DNA of 64,000 nt from positions 1 to 64,000 of the forward strand of contig JADLDR010000131.1 of assembly GCA_020846535.1 (NCBI GenBank). The letters are read 5' to 3'. Every line of letters begins with the position of its first letter. Position 1 is the first letter of the stretch. The position numbers were made by a program, and so were the translations under genes. The notes beneath the pieces are model-generated. The model saw only the letters and a program-made list of their open reading frames with translations, searched no databases and had not been told where the DNA came from. Below, piece by piece: positions 16,347 through 24,486 of the stretch. The DNA is from Armatimonadota bacterium (GTDB lineage Bacteria; Armatimonadota; JADLDR01).

Positions 16347-17866
16347 TTCTTGGCCCTCGCTTTCATCAGGCGCAGAAAATCGTAGGGGCCGACGACCTTG
16401 AAGCGGTCGGGAAGGGCCTGGGCCGCCTGGAGGACATCCTGAGGCGCTCTGCTCCAGGCGTCCACATAGACGAATATGAAGGGCCTGGAGGCTCCCAGCC
16501 CTTCGATCTGGCGGGCCATCTCTTCAGGAGACTGAGGGCCGAAGCGGATATCCTCATCGGCCACAGCCAGACTGCCGAAGACGCCTTCTATCCCCTGCCG
16601 GATGAGGAAAACGCCCTCCAGGCCCGTTTCCACGCCCATCTTCTGAAGCGTGTCTCGCAGCCGGGCTTCCGGTTCGTAATCGATGACGGTGGCGGCCCGG
16701 ATGCCGGTGGCCGCTGCGGCCTGGCGGGTCAGGGCAAAGAACGGCTCCGGTTTCGCCAGCCGGGCCGGGTTGCAATAGCCGTAGCCGCTCGGGCCCATCA
16801 CCAGGTCATCGCTTTTCGAAGCCCGGGCATCCTGAGCGTATTTGGCGAGCAGGGCCGGGGCGACTCGGGAAAGGGCAGGGGCGACCGTCCAGCCGAGGGG
16901 AATCTTGCCCCGGGCGGAGTCGCGCCAGAGGTCGAGCATCCGGTTATAGTCGAACTGCATGTTGTCCCCGTCGCTGAAGAGGAAGGTGACGTAAACGGTC
17001 TGCGGGTCGTAGCGGAGCGGGGTCAGGTGAGATCGGGTGCGGGCACGGGCGCGGAAGGCGCGGTGGTAAGAGAGGTTGGGGATGAAGTCGCTGGCTGCCA
17101 GGTGATGGCCGTATTCGGAGAGAAGGGTCAGGAAGGCGTTCTCTACCGTCACCCCGTCCTGGCCCGGCCCGGCGTATTTCCCGGAGGCCCAGCCCAGGAC
17201 TGTCGCCGATGGGGCCAGCTTCCCGAAAAGCTGCCGGAGGAGGGCGATATCCTGCGGGCTGTTCAGGGGATCGAGATCGACGGTGAAGATTTGTTCGGCG
17301 ATGAGGTAATCGCGAATATGCGGCAGGCCGCTGTCCAGAACGGCTACCATGTCCTGGCGGCACCGGGGCAGCAGCTCGTCCAGCGCCCAGCGGTAGGCCC
17401 GCTCGGGGTCGGCGAAGCGGGTGTCGGTTCTGAGGTCGTAAAGAGTCTTGATGCCCAGGTCCTTTGCGGACATGATCCCGCCGTCCAACCCGCAGAGGAT
17501 GGTCGCCAGGCTGACGGTGTGGGGTTTGGCCGGGTCGTAAAGGATCTGGCCGGCCACATAGCCGCGAAACTTTTCCAGAAGGTCGTCCACGCTCATCTCG
17601 ACCTGGCTTTTGTAGCCGTAAGTGAGGATATACTCCAGCCACCGGGGATCGTTGTCCATCAGGCGCATATAGACGAAGGGAGTTTTCATAGAGGCGTTCA
17701 GCGCCCCTTGCAGACTGACCGCCAGCAACTGCCGCTCCAATGGCTGCCGCCGCAAATCCACCACATACACCACTTTCGCTCGCCGAGGGATCGGAGGCTT
17801 TCCGGGCGCAGCCAGCCCGGAGGCCAGGGCGCAGAGCATCAGGGACAACAGGATGTAGAACCGCAT
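16343..17866 (-). CDS. Secreted GxGYxYP-domain protein (putative glycoside hydrolase)
   Basis: This 507-residue protein starts with a signal peptide (residues 1-20, AAPGK following). The diagnostic GPSGYGYCNP motif (about residues 357-366) identifies a GxGYxYP-family (PF14323) C-terminal domain, proposed to be a TIM-barrel carbohydrate-active fold; FLFSDGDNMQFDYNR lies before it. The family is uncharacterised biochemically as far as I know. AAGGAGG precedes the ATG. It is the first gene of a two-gene operon with the propeller phosphoesterase, overlapping it by four bases, which suggests joint work on an extracellular phosphorylated glycan or similar polymer; this is inference. Confidence 0.82.
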   Translation of the reverse strand: MRFYILLSLMLCALASGLAAPGKPPIPRRAKVVYVVDLRRQPLERQLLAVSLQGALNASMKTPFVYMRLMDNDPRWLEYILTYGYKSQVEMSVDDLLEKFRGYVAGQILYDPAKPHTVSLATILCGLDGGIMSAKDLGIKTLYDLRTDTRFADPERAYRWALDELLPRCRQDMVAVLDSGLPHIRDYLIAEQIFTVDLDPLNSPQDIALLRQLFGKLAPSATVLGWASGKYAGPGQDGVTVENAFLTLLSEYGHHLAASDFIPNLSYHRAFRARARTRSHLTPLRYDPQTVYVTFLFSDGDNMQFDYNRMLDLWRDSARGKIPLGWTVAPALSRVAPALLAKYAQDARASKSDDLVMGPSGYGYCNPARLAKPEPFFALTRQAAAATGIRAATVIDYEPEARLRDTLQKMGVETGLEGVFLIRQGIEGVFGSLAVADEDIRFGPQSPEEMARQIEGLGASRPFIFVYVDAWSRAPQDVLQAAQALPDRFKVVGPYDFLRLMKARAKK

Positions 17867-18093
17867 CGGTGGAACCCTCCTTGAGAATAGGGTTTGGGAT
17901 CAGGGGATAGGGTATAGTTGGGAAGGGCGGTTGTGTGGGGGCGAAATTTGGGATTTGTCTTGAGACACGCAGGTCTGCCCCTACAGGTCACCCCATGCGA
18001 TGGGTCAAGCAAAAGTCCTGGTTCTATGCCTCACATCAAGAGCCCATACCCTCGCCAACTTCCTCTACATCCTCTTCCCTAACCCCTAGACCC

Positions 18094-18807
18094 TTATCCC
18101 CTATCAACCCACGAGGGAAGGATCTGCCAGGCGTCGCGAAGCTGGCGGTCCAGGGCCTGGTAGTCCGGGATGTGGCGGCCTACCAGCTTCCAATACTGCT
18201 GGGAATGGTTGAGATGGGCGGTGTGGCAGAGTTCATGCACCAGGATATAGCGCACCATCGGCTCCGGCAGGAAAAGTAGCTTGATATTCAGGTTGATGTT
18301 TTTCTGCTTCGAGCAGCTCCCCCAACGGGTTTTCTGGGCTTTAAAGCTAATATTGTTGAAGGTGAAGCCCTTTTCCTCTGCGAGAGCGGACAGCCAGGCG
18401 GAAAGGTGTTTCTCGGCCTTCAGGCGGAGCCACCGCTTCAGGATGGCCCTCACCATTTCGATGCGCCCGGTTTCGCCGTAGACCAGGAGACGCCGGTCCG
18501 GCTGTTCCTCCAGGATGATCTTCCGGATCGGTTCATGCCGGTAGTCGATGGCCCATTCCTCGCCGACCGCCCGCAGGAGCAGCCGGTCGGGGCGGGCGTC
18601 GGGCGGGGTGGAGTCCATCAACTGGCGCTGTTCGGCAAGTTTCCGGGCTGTCCGCTCCAGCCACGCTTTCTTGGCGGCCAGCACTTCGGGTATTTTCCTG
18701 CGGTCGTAGCCCTGGGGGACGACGATCACCAGGTTGCCTTCGATGGAGAGCTTCAGGCGCACGTATTTGGCGCGGGGGCTTTCCTGAACGGTGTAGTCCG
18801 GGTTCAT
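18094..18807 (-). CDS. YgjP-like (SprT/M48-related) metallopeptidase
   Basis: This 237-residue protein belongs to the YgjP/DUF45 (PF01863) metal-dependent family. It has an N-terminal region like the family (SPRAKYVRLKLSIEGN), the signature TRWGSCSKQKNINLN and the zinc motif HELCH followed by LNHSQQYW. The family is cytosolic and often linked to restriction-modification or repair, but its substrate is not established. The ATG at 18807 overlaps the TAA of the upstream permease gene by one base (TAATG), so it is co-transcribed with a gene of unrelated role. The 227 bp downstream hold no gene. Confidence 0.85.
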   Translation of the reverse strand: MNPDYTVQESPRAKYVRLKLSIEGNLVIVVPQGYDRRKIPEVLAAKKAWLERTARKLAEQRQLMDSTPPDARPDRLLLRAVGEEWAIDYRHEPIRKIILEEQPDRRLLVYGETGRIEMVRAILKRWLRLKAEKHLSAWLSALAEEKGFTFNNISFKAQKTRWGSCSKQKNINLNIKLLFLPEPMVRYILVHELCHTAHLNHSQQYWKLVGRHIPDYQALDRQLRDAWQILPSWVDRG

Positions 18808-19643
18808 TATCGAATTGCTCCGGCAGTCAGGCCCTTGACCAGGTGCTTTTCGATGACGATAAAGAGGCAGACGACCGGCAGGGTCGCCAGGAGGGATGCG
18901 GCCATCAGGGACTGCCATTCGATGTTGTATCGGCCCACAAAGCTGTAGATGCCAACCGTGAGAGGGCGCTTGTCCTCATCGGCCACAAAGGTCAGGGCGA
19001 AAACGAACTCGTTCCAGGCGGCGATAAAGGTAAAGATGACGGTGGTGACCAGGCCGGGCAAGGCGATGGGCAGGAGGACGCGCCAGAGCGCCCCCAGCCG
19101 GGAGCAACCATCGATCAGGGCGGCCTCCTCGATATCGGCGGGAATGGCGGTCAGGTAGCCGGTCAGGAGCCAGATGGAAAAGGCCAGGGAAAAGGAGGCG
19201 TTGGCAAGGATCAGGGCGATATAGATCCGGCTTCCCTCCAGCATCCCGGCCCCGGAAAAGATCTGATAGAGGGAAATGATCAGCACAATCGGGGAAAACA
19301 TCTGGGTGATCAGCACCATATAGAGAAATAGGCTGCGACCCGGAAAGCGCAGGCGGGAGAGGGCGTAAGCCGCAGGCAGGGCACAGGCGAGGTTGATCAG
19401 GGTGGCCCCGGTGGCGATAATAAGGCTGTTGGCAAAATAGGCGGCCAGCGGGATGCGCCGGAAAACCTCCGAAAAGTTGCTGAGGGTGGGCCGGAGCGGG
19501 ATCCAGGTCGGCGGCTGCCGGAAGACCTCCTGCGGCTCCTTCAGAGCGGTAATCAGCATCACCAGAAAGGGAAAAAAGAGCGCCATCAGCAACGGCAGCA
19601 GGCAGCACAGGGATAGAATGCGGGTTGTGGGCGAGGTTTTCAT
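18807..19643 (-). CDS. ABC sugar transporter permease, MalG family (orphan)
   Basis: This 278-residue inner-membrane protein has six predicted helices. The binding-protein-dependent permease EAA loop is clear: IEEAALIDGCSRLGALWRVL (about 171-190). The N-terminal ALKEPQEVF and C-terminal KHLVKGLTAGAIR are typical of MalG-type carbohydrate permeases. The usual partners (MalF-type permease, substrate-binding protein) are not beside it; the nearest ATPase of the right class is at 33179-34282. It may therefore be a remnant of an operon or share subunits encoded elsewhere. Confidence 0.87.
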   Translation of the reverse strand: MKTSPTTRILSLCCLLPLLMALFFPFLVMLITALKEPQEVFRQPPTWIPLRPTLSNFSEVFRRIPLAAYFANSLIIATGATLINLACALPAAYALSRLRFPGRSLFLYMVLITQMFSPIVLIISLYQIFSGAGMLEGSRIYIALILANASFSLAFSIWLLTGYLTAIPADIEEAALIDGCSRLGALWRVLLPIALPGLVTTVIFTFIAAWNEFVFALTFVADEDKRPLTVGIYSFVGRYNIEWQSLMAASLLATLPVVCLFIVIEKHLVKGLTAGAIR

Positions 19644-20251
19644 GCAGTTATAGAATCGGCAAACAGCCGTTTATGGGCTGTCCATCTCGGAAGGAGCCAG
19701 GGAACCTCCGCTCTCAAAGAGGCCTGCCTGATAGATAAATCAACTAAAGATCGCGCATAAGGTGGCGTAGTTAACCCAGGTTGCTACCCACCCGAATTGA
19801 GGTGTATGCGGGGTAGGGGCGCGATGCATCGCGCCCCTACCGCGGCCAACGGGACTGGCCCCGGGCTAGGTGGCAACTTGGGTAGTAGTTATAGTTTTCC
19901 GGCTTCCACCCGATGCCACAGTGGCATGATCGGCTTATTCGGATAAGCCTGAAGCGCCTGCTGTAAATGCAAGGCTGACCCTCGGGCGTTTATCATCTCC
20001 GAGCGCAGCACCACTCCTGGCCGGCCCGCGAGGTTGCGCGTCCCGTGGAAATGGGGCAAGCCCGGCCCCGATTCACAGAATCACCGGCGTCTATCCGGCC
20101 GGGCCCCAGAGACGCATCAAGGTCGATTGCCCGGACGAGGTGAGACAGTCGTTGTCGCATCACTTATTATACGACATTTATTGGTTTTCTCAATCAGGTT
20201 CCTGACCCCGCTCCTATTCCTGACTCCTTCGCTCGCAAAAATGTCGGATGC
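19644..20251. other. 608-bp gap with a perfect 30-bp palindrome
   Basis: No convincing gene is present. Positions 19812-19841 form a perfect 30-bp palindrome (half-site GGTAGGGGCGCGATG), of the same type as repeats near 30761. Imperfect inverted arms AACCCAGGTTGCTACC (from about 19772) and GGTGGCAACTTGGGT (from about 19870) flank it. A minus-strand stretch of about 60 codons ending at 19889 is open but has no start or recognisable family; it may be a gene remnant. Confidence 0.5.
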
Positions 20252-21301
20252 TCAGCTCCCGTTTGGGAGGATCGCTTTAACACCCCGGAAGAGAGGGTTG
20301 CCCTTGCGCTCGACAGTCAGGCCGGGGGAAGAGGCGATCTCCAGAAGGACAGCCCCGGCGTCCCGGAGGGCCTGGCCGGTTCGCTGAGGGTCGAGGGTGA
20401 GAGCGATGATGGTTCCGCCCTTTCCGGCCCCGGCGAGTTTGGCCCCCAGAGCGCCGTTTTCCAGGGCGGTGGAGATCAACTCCTCATTGGAGGGGCCGGA
20501 GCCGCCCAGCTTGCGCTGGATGGCGTGATTTTCGTTCATCAGGTCGCCGAGCCATTCCCAGTTTTTAGCGAGGATGGCTTTTTTCGCCAGGCGGGCCAGG
20601 TGGGCGATGCGAAGGTAGCCGCCCACCACCTCCCGCTCTCCGTCCAGCCATCTATCCCGGATGCTCCGGTGTACCACCCCGGAGTTTCGGCTGATGCCGG
20701 TATGGGCCAGGATAAAGGGCAGAGGCCCGATGTAGGGAGCCAGCGGCTCGATCACGGCATACGGCTCATCGACATCCTGAATCATCCGTTCTTTCTCGCG
20801 AAACTCCATGAAGTTCAGGCCGCCGAAGGTCGCCATATGCTGGTCCTGGAAGCCGCAGAGGACGTTCATATGTTCGAACTCGATGTGATGCGCCGTCTCG
20901 GCGATTTCGTAGGGATTCATCTCGAACCCCAGGTAAGCCAGCACGGCCCCGAAGAGTGAGATGACCAGCGCCGTTGACCCGGCCAGGCCCGCCTGCATCG
21001 GAATCTCCGTGTGCGCCTGGAGGTGGAACTTTTGTCCGCTTTCCAGAATATCCAGAGAAAAGAGCTCGTCCAGAGCGAGCAGGATGGCCCGGGCCACATC
21101 CAGATAGTCGCCCTTCATGCAGAGGTCGCTCTCCCTACAGATCTCCTGGATCTGGCCTCCGACCTCCAGGGTCAGCGCATCGGACGGAAAAATACGGGTA
21201 TAAGCCCGTTTTACGGTAGAGCAAGAGATGACACTGCCTCCGTACATATCGGTTGGGTTGCCGACAATCCCGGCGCGCCCCGGAGCGGAACTGACAATCA
21301 T
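20252..21301 (-). CDS. GHMP-family sugar kinase
   Basis: This 349-residue cytosolic kinase has GHMP motif 1 at the N-terminus (SSAPGRAGIVGNPTDMYGG), the ATP loop PMQAGLAGSTALVIS (about 100-114) and the C-terminal motif GAKLAGAGKGGTIIAL. It phosphorylates a sugar or sugar acid C1 or C7 hydroxyl using ATP. The family includes glucuronokinase, galactokinase and heptose-7-phosphate kinase (HddA). The nearby GmhB-like phosphatase and nucleotidyltransferase-like gene favour a heptose or glycan-precursor role, but the N-terminal motif also resembles glucuronokinases. It is on the same strand as, and 140 bp after, the outer-membrane barrel gene. Confidence 0.82.
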   Translation of the reverse strand: MIVSSAPGRAGIVGNPTDMYGGSVISCSTVKRAYTRIFPSDALTLEVGGQIQEICRESDLCMKGDYLDVARAILLALDELFSLDILESGQKFHLQAHTEIPMQAGLAGSTALVISLFGAVLAYLGFEMNPYEIAETAHHIEFEHMNVLCGFQDQHMATFGGLNFMEFREKERMIQDVDEPYAVIEPLAPYIGPLPFILAHTGISRNSGVVHRSIRDRWLDGEREVVGGYLRIAHLARLAKKAILAKNWEWLGDLMNENHAIQRKLGGSGPSNEELISTALENGALGAKLAGAGKGGTIIALTLDPQRTGQALRDAGAVLLEIASSPGLTVERKGNPLFRGVKAILPNGS

Positions 21302-21441
21302 ACCTAACCCCTCCCGGCACAGGCTGAGGATGCCTGCCGTTTTGAATGCCTATTGTTATTTACCACCAATCGCGCCTATTTTAACCATCTGCGCGAAGAT
21401 TTTTCGAAGGGGCCGCCCCGATTTCGCTTTCCGCCCGGCTT

Positions 21442-22992
21442 TCAGAAATGATAGCTGCCTTCGAACTGGATGCGGTCGCCCCGGACGCTGCCGCCGCGCC
21501 CGTCGGTGATTCGGTAGGGGAGCCATTTGAAGCCTATCGTTCGGCTCGGGGCTAGGTCGTAGCTCAGGCCGATGAGTCCGATATCGCCGTCGCCGACCGG
21601 CAGGCCGGTTTGCCGCTCGTTTCGGATGAGCGCCTGCGCCGCTCCCCACAGCTTGCCGGTAAAGCGATGCTCGATCCGCACGAACAACCCCTTCGCATTA
21701 GTTCCGATAGGATGGCCCAGGAACATCTGCTCGAACGTATGGGCGACCCGGGGGTTTTTCTGGAGGTAGGTTCCCTTATCGGTCTGGATATATTCCAGCC
21801 GAAGGGAAGTGTTTTTCGTTCCGGCCTCCGGCAGGTAGGCTCCCAGCAACCATCCGGCCTTCTGGGGCGTGACGGATTTCTTGTTGTGAAGCAGGAAGTC
21901 GAAAGGGTTGCGGATATCATCTATCAACAACTCCCCGTAATATTCGTTCCCGTGTCGGTTGCGGTAGGTGAGGTCGATATTGACCAGATTGTTGAAGTCG
22001 ACTTCCCGGTCGCCCGAGATATCCTGGTAGACCACCAGGGGGGCGAAGCTGGCGGTCAAAAGGTTCGGCTGCCGTGAAGACTTCAATGTTTCGGAATAGC
22101 CGAAGCTCCATCCGCCGCTGAAGCGGTGTTCCAGCCTGCGCCCGACCAGGTAAACCCGGTTCCCCTCCTGGGTAAATGTGGTATAAAATTGCTCCAGATT
22201 CCAGCGGCCTAGAAAGCCTAAAGACATGGGAAGACGGAGGCTGAGGGCGGTCAGGTTTGGCGCATTTCCCGAAAGAAGCATTCCGCCCGTATAGGAAGGC
22301 CCCCATCGGATCGGAAACCGTCCGAAGTTCACCGTGAGTGGCCCTGCCTGGCCCCGGACAAAGGCTTTATCCAGCAACGGAAAGCGGTCTTTCAGGAAAC
22401 CGCGATCCGGAAGGGGCAAGGTTTGCTGGTCGGGCAGCACTTGCGCCGGGAAGAAGACATCCTGCGCGGTCAAAAGCTCCCGGCGTTCGTTGGTGAGAGT
22501 GACGCCGGCAAGCCAATGAGGTCCCAGGTCGGCCAGGGCGGTCGCCCGGAAGATACCGTCGAATCCGTCCGCGCTTTTATCCGAAACGTAGCGCAGTTGT
22601 CCGTAGCCAGTCAGAGTGAGCGGAGGCTTTTCGGGAGGGATGGGCAGGGTTGGCTCCGGTAGCGGGGCGGAAAGGGACTCCAGTTCCGGGGCCAGCAATT
22701 TCGACAGGCGCTTGAAAGAAGGATCGAAGGCCAGGGCGGTATCGTCCCGGGAGGCGGCGGATTCCAGGGCGCGAGTCAGGATTTGCGCCATTTCCAGGCG
22801 GGTGAAGAGTCGGTCGCCGTGGAAATAGCGGACCGGAACGCCGGTCAGGAGGCCGCGGGCCGACAGCGAGGCCATATCGTCATAGGGCCAATCGCCCCTG
22901 GGCAAGATATCGGTCGGGTTTGCGAAAAGCGGAAGAGCCAGGGCCGCTAGCAGCAGGCCGACAGCGGCTCGCATTGCAGGGAAGAATCGCAT
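21442..22992 (-). CDS. Outer-membrane protein with SLH domain and Wzi-like beta-barrel
   Basis: This 516-residue protein has a signal peptide (about 1-24, ending LFANP), an S-layer homology motif (WPYDDMASLSARGLLTG, then FTRLEMAQILTRAL) and a long beta-barrel region resembling Wzi/capsule assembly proteins (LTGYGQLRYVSD, VNFGRFPIRWGPSYTGG, C-terminal EGSYHF ending in Phe, an outer-membrane signature). SLH barrels tether the outer membrane to cell-wall polymer in several diderm phyla. AGGTGAG lies before the ATG and overlaps the stop of the heptose phosphatase gene. It probably helps attach or organise surface polysaccharide. Confidence 0.82.
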   Translation of the reverse strand: MRFFPAMRAAVGLLLAALALPLFANPTDILPRGDWPYDDMASLSARGLLTGVPVRYFHGDRLFTRLEMAQILTRALESAASRDDTALAFDPSFKRLSKLLAPELESLSAPLPEPTLPIPPEKPPLTLTGYGQLRYVSDKSADGFDGIFRATALADLGPHWLAGVTLTNERRELLTAQDVFFPAQVLPDQQTLPLPDRGFLKDRFPLLDKAFVRGQAGPLTVNFGRFPIRWGPSYTGGMLLSGNAPNLTALSLRLPMSLGFLGRWNLEQFYTTFTQEGNRVYLVGRRLEHRFSGGWSFGYSETLKSSRQPNLLTASFAPLVVYQDISGDREVDFNNLVNIDLTYRNRHGNEYYGELLIDDIRNPFDFLLHNKKSVTPQKAGWLLGAYLPEAGTKNTSLRLEYIQTDKGTYLQKNPRVAHTFEQMFLGHPIGTNAKGLFVRIEHRFTGKLWGAAQALIRNERQTGLPVGDGDIGLIGLSYDLAPSRTIGFKWLPYRITDGRGGSVRGDRIQFEGSYHF

Positions 22993-22999
22993 CGGAATC

Positions 23000-23578
23000 T
23001 CACCTTTCGATCAGACAGTCGGCTCGGGCGGCGTAAGCGAAACTCGATTTGAGGAGCCAGTCCACCGCTTCCGACAGATCGGAGCCGATATAGTCGGGGC
23101 AGATATCCCATCGCTCTATCTCCTCTATCGCGGTCTTGCCGCTCAGAACGAGGGCCGTCCGGCAGCCCACCAGACGGGCTGTTTCCAGATCGCGCCAGGA
23201 ATCCCCGATCACCACCGATTCCCTCAGGTCCACATCGAAATCGCTTCTCGCCTGGATCAGCAGGCCGGGGCGGGGCTTGCGGCAGTCGCACCCGGCGTCG
23301 GGATGGTGGATGCAGTAATAAATATGACGGATGCGGCCTCCGGCAGCCTCGATATGGTCGAGCATGTGGCGTGTGACCGCCTCCAACTGGCCCGGGCTCA
23401 TGATGCCTTTGCCGACACCGGCCTGATTAGAGACGACAAAGACCGGCACGTGCGCCTCGGCCATGCGCCGGATGGCGTCCAGCACGCCCGGCAGAAAGCG
23501 GAACTCATCGGGATTCTTGACATAATCCGGACGGTCCATATTGATAACCCCGTCCCTATCCAAAAAAACGACTCGCAA
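23000..23578 (-). CDS. HAD phosphatase, D-glycero-D-manno-heptose bisphosphatase (GmhB)-like
   Basis: This protein has 192 residues if it starts at the TTG at 23578, just before the conserved strand RVVFLDRDGVIN. HAD-III motifs are present: VFLDRDGVIN, VVSNQAGVGKG, and GDSWRDLETARLVGC. The zinc-loop signature CIHHPDAGCDCRKPRPG is characteristic of GmhB. The enzyme removes a phosphate from heptose bisphosphate in ADP- or GDP-heptose synthesis. The frame is open further upstream but would overlap the previous gene; GmhB is normally about 180-190 residues, which supports the TTG. It lies between the degenerate nucleotidyltransferase and the surface barrel genes. Confidence 0.85.
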   Translation of the reverse strand: MRVVFLDRDGVINMDRPDYVKNPDEFRFLPGVLDAIRRMAEAHVPVFVVSNQAGVGKGIMSPGQLEAVTRHMLDHIEAAGGRIRHIYYCIHHPDAGCDCRKPRPGLLIQARSDFDVDLRESVVIGDSWRDLETARLVGCRTALVLSGKTAIEEIERWDICPDYIGSDLSEAVDWLLKSSFAYAARADCLIER

Positions 23579-23595
23579 TCGGCGACCTGCCTTTC

Positions 23596-24177
23596 CTAAA
23601 GAGGTTCTTGCGCTGTCTTCATGCCAAAAAAGGGAACTGCGTCGCTCAGAAAGCGGCGGCACAGATCCGGGAAGCGGTCCGCTTCTTTTTTGAGGAAACC
23701 GAATATCTCGCTCCCCACCGTATACAGGCCCGCGTTCTGCCAGCGGGAGCCGCCCCGGGTCTCCGTCGCAGAGCCATACCGGACGACCCGGCTGCGCTCA
23801 TCGGTCAGGACAAACGGGCGGTCCGAGCCGTTCGCCGGCGAGAGGAGCAGCGCGCCCGGGCCGACGCGCTGGCTGTGAAACGCCGCCAGCATCAGGAGAA
23901 GGCCGATGTGAGGGTGGCCCAGACTCATAGCCGCAAAGGGGCCGGCGAGGAACTGCCGGGCGGCCCGGATAGCGGTCAGAAGGTCACCTCTCGCGTCCGC
24001 GTGAACAAGCCGGAGGGTAAAGGCGGTTCGAGCGTATCCAGCGGGCCGTTTGCCAGCAAAACCGCTTGTGTCGGCCAGCCGGAGAAACCAGTCCGGTGAA
24101 AGACTGCCGGGCCAGTCGGAGGCGTCGGCCCAGAGAAGCGCCCGGCGGTGGGTGGTTATCGGCATATGATATGACAT
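23596..24177 (-). CDS. Degenerate nucleotidyltransferase-fold protein
   Basis: This 193-residue protein matches the middle and end of sugar-nucleotide pyrophosphorylases: DLLTAIRAARQFLAGPFAAMSLGHPHIG (about 65-92) where active enzymes have a GTA...GD pattern, then VLTDERSRVVRYG and RWQNAGLYTVGSEIFGFL. The N-terminal GGxGTRL nucleotide loop is absent (the start reads ALLWADASDWPGS) and the metal-binding Asp is replaced in the GH position. It is probably an inactive or repurposed relative of the HddC/GDP-sugar transferases. The gene is divergent from the SAM riboswitch and is followed after 17 bp by the heptose phosphatase gene. Confidence 0.65.
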   Translation of the reverse strand: MSYHMPITTHRRALLWADASDWPGSLSPDWFLRLADTSGFAGKRPAGYARTAFTLRLVHADARGDLLTAIRAARQFLAGPFAAMSLGHPHIGLLLMLAAFHSQRVGPGALLLSPANGSDRPFVLTDERSRVVRYGSATETRGGSRWQNAGLYTVGSEIFGFLKKEADRFPDLCRRFLSDAVPFFGMKTAQEPL

Positions 24178-24222
24178 ATCTTATTGAGTTTAACATAAAA
24201 CAGGAACAGGCGTCAATACCCC

Positions 24223-24251
24223 TTGACAGCCGCAGGACATTGTGCTATAAT
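24223..24251 (+). promoter_or_regulatory. Sigma-70 promoter of the riboswitch-metK transcript
   Basis: TTGACA (24223-24228) and TATAAT (24246-24251) match the consensus exactly with a 17-nt spacer. The riboswitch begins about 20 nt downstream. Confidence 0.9.
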
Positions 24252-24270
24252 AAAAAAAATCGAATAGGAA

Positions 24271-24382
24271 CTCTTATCGAGAGTGGTGGAGGGACCGGCC
24301 CTTCGAAGCCACGGCAACCAGTCGCTAACAAGAAGAGCGATCAGGTGCTAAGTCCGAGCAGACAGGCTCTGCAAGATAAGAG
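24271..24382 (+). promoter_or_regulatory. SAM-I (S-box) riboswitch
   Basis: P1 is formed by CTCTTATC (24271-24278) and GATAAGAG (24375-24382). Between them are the S-box core elements GAGAGTGGTGGAGGGA, the GCCACGGCAACCAG-type segment and AGGTGCTAAGTCC. This RNA binds S-adenosylmethionine and, with the terminator just downstream, should switch off metK when SAM is plentiful. Confidence 0.95.
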
Positions 24383-24403
24383 AGATACCGGCCATGCGTC
24401 CAG

Positions 24404-24439
24404 GACCTCTCCTGTTTTTTTGCGGGGAAGGTCTTTTTT
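24404..24439 (+). terminator. Terminator arm of the SAM riboswitch
   Basis: GACCTCTCC (24404-24412) pairs with GGGGAAGGTC (24424-24433) around a T-rich loop and is followed by six T. It lies 20 bp after the aptamer and 50 bp before metK, as expected of the expression platform. Confidence 0.85.
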
Positions 24440-24486
24440 GTTGGGTATCCCGCCGCGTTCGATAAGATTCCTGGAAAGGAATCCCT

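Noticed and set aside
16268-17884. 538-codon plus-strand open frame opposite the GxGYxYP gene
   Set aside because: Shadow frame without motifs; the minus strand has a signal peptide, ribosome site and family motif.
19889-20160. Minus-strand open stretch with ARGSALHLQQALQAYPNKPI, looking like a protein end
   Set aside because: It has no start, and extending it upstream requires a frame change; no family recognised, so it is only mentioned as a possible remnant.
20034-20387. 117-codon plus-strand frame before the GHMP kinase gene end
   Set aside because: Overlaps the kinase 3' end on the other strand and has no motif or ribosome site.
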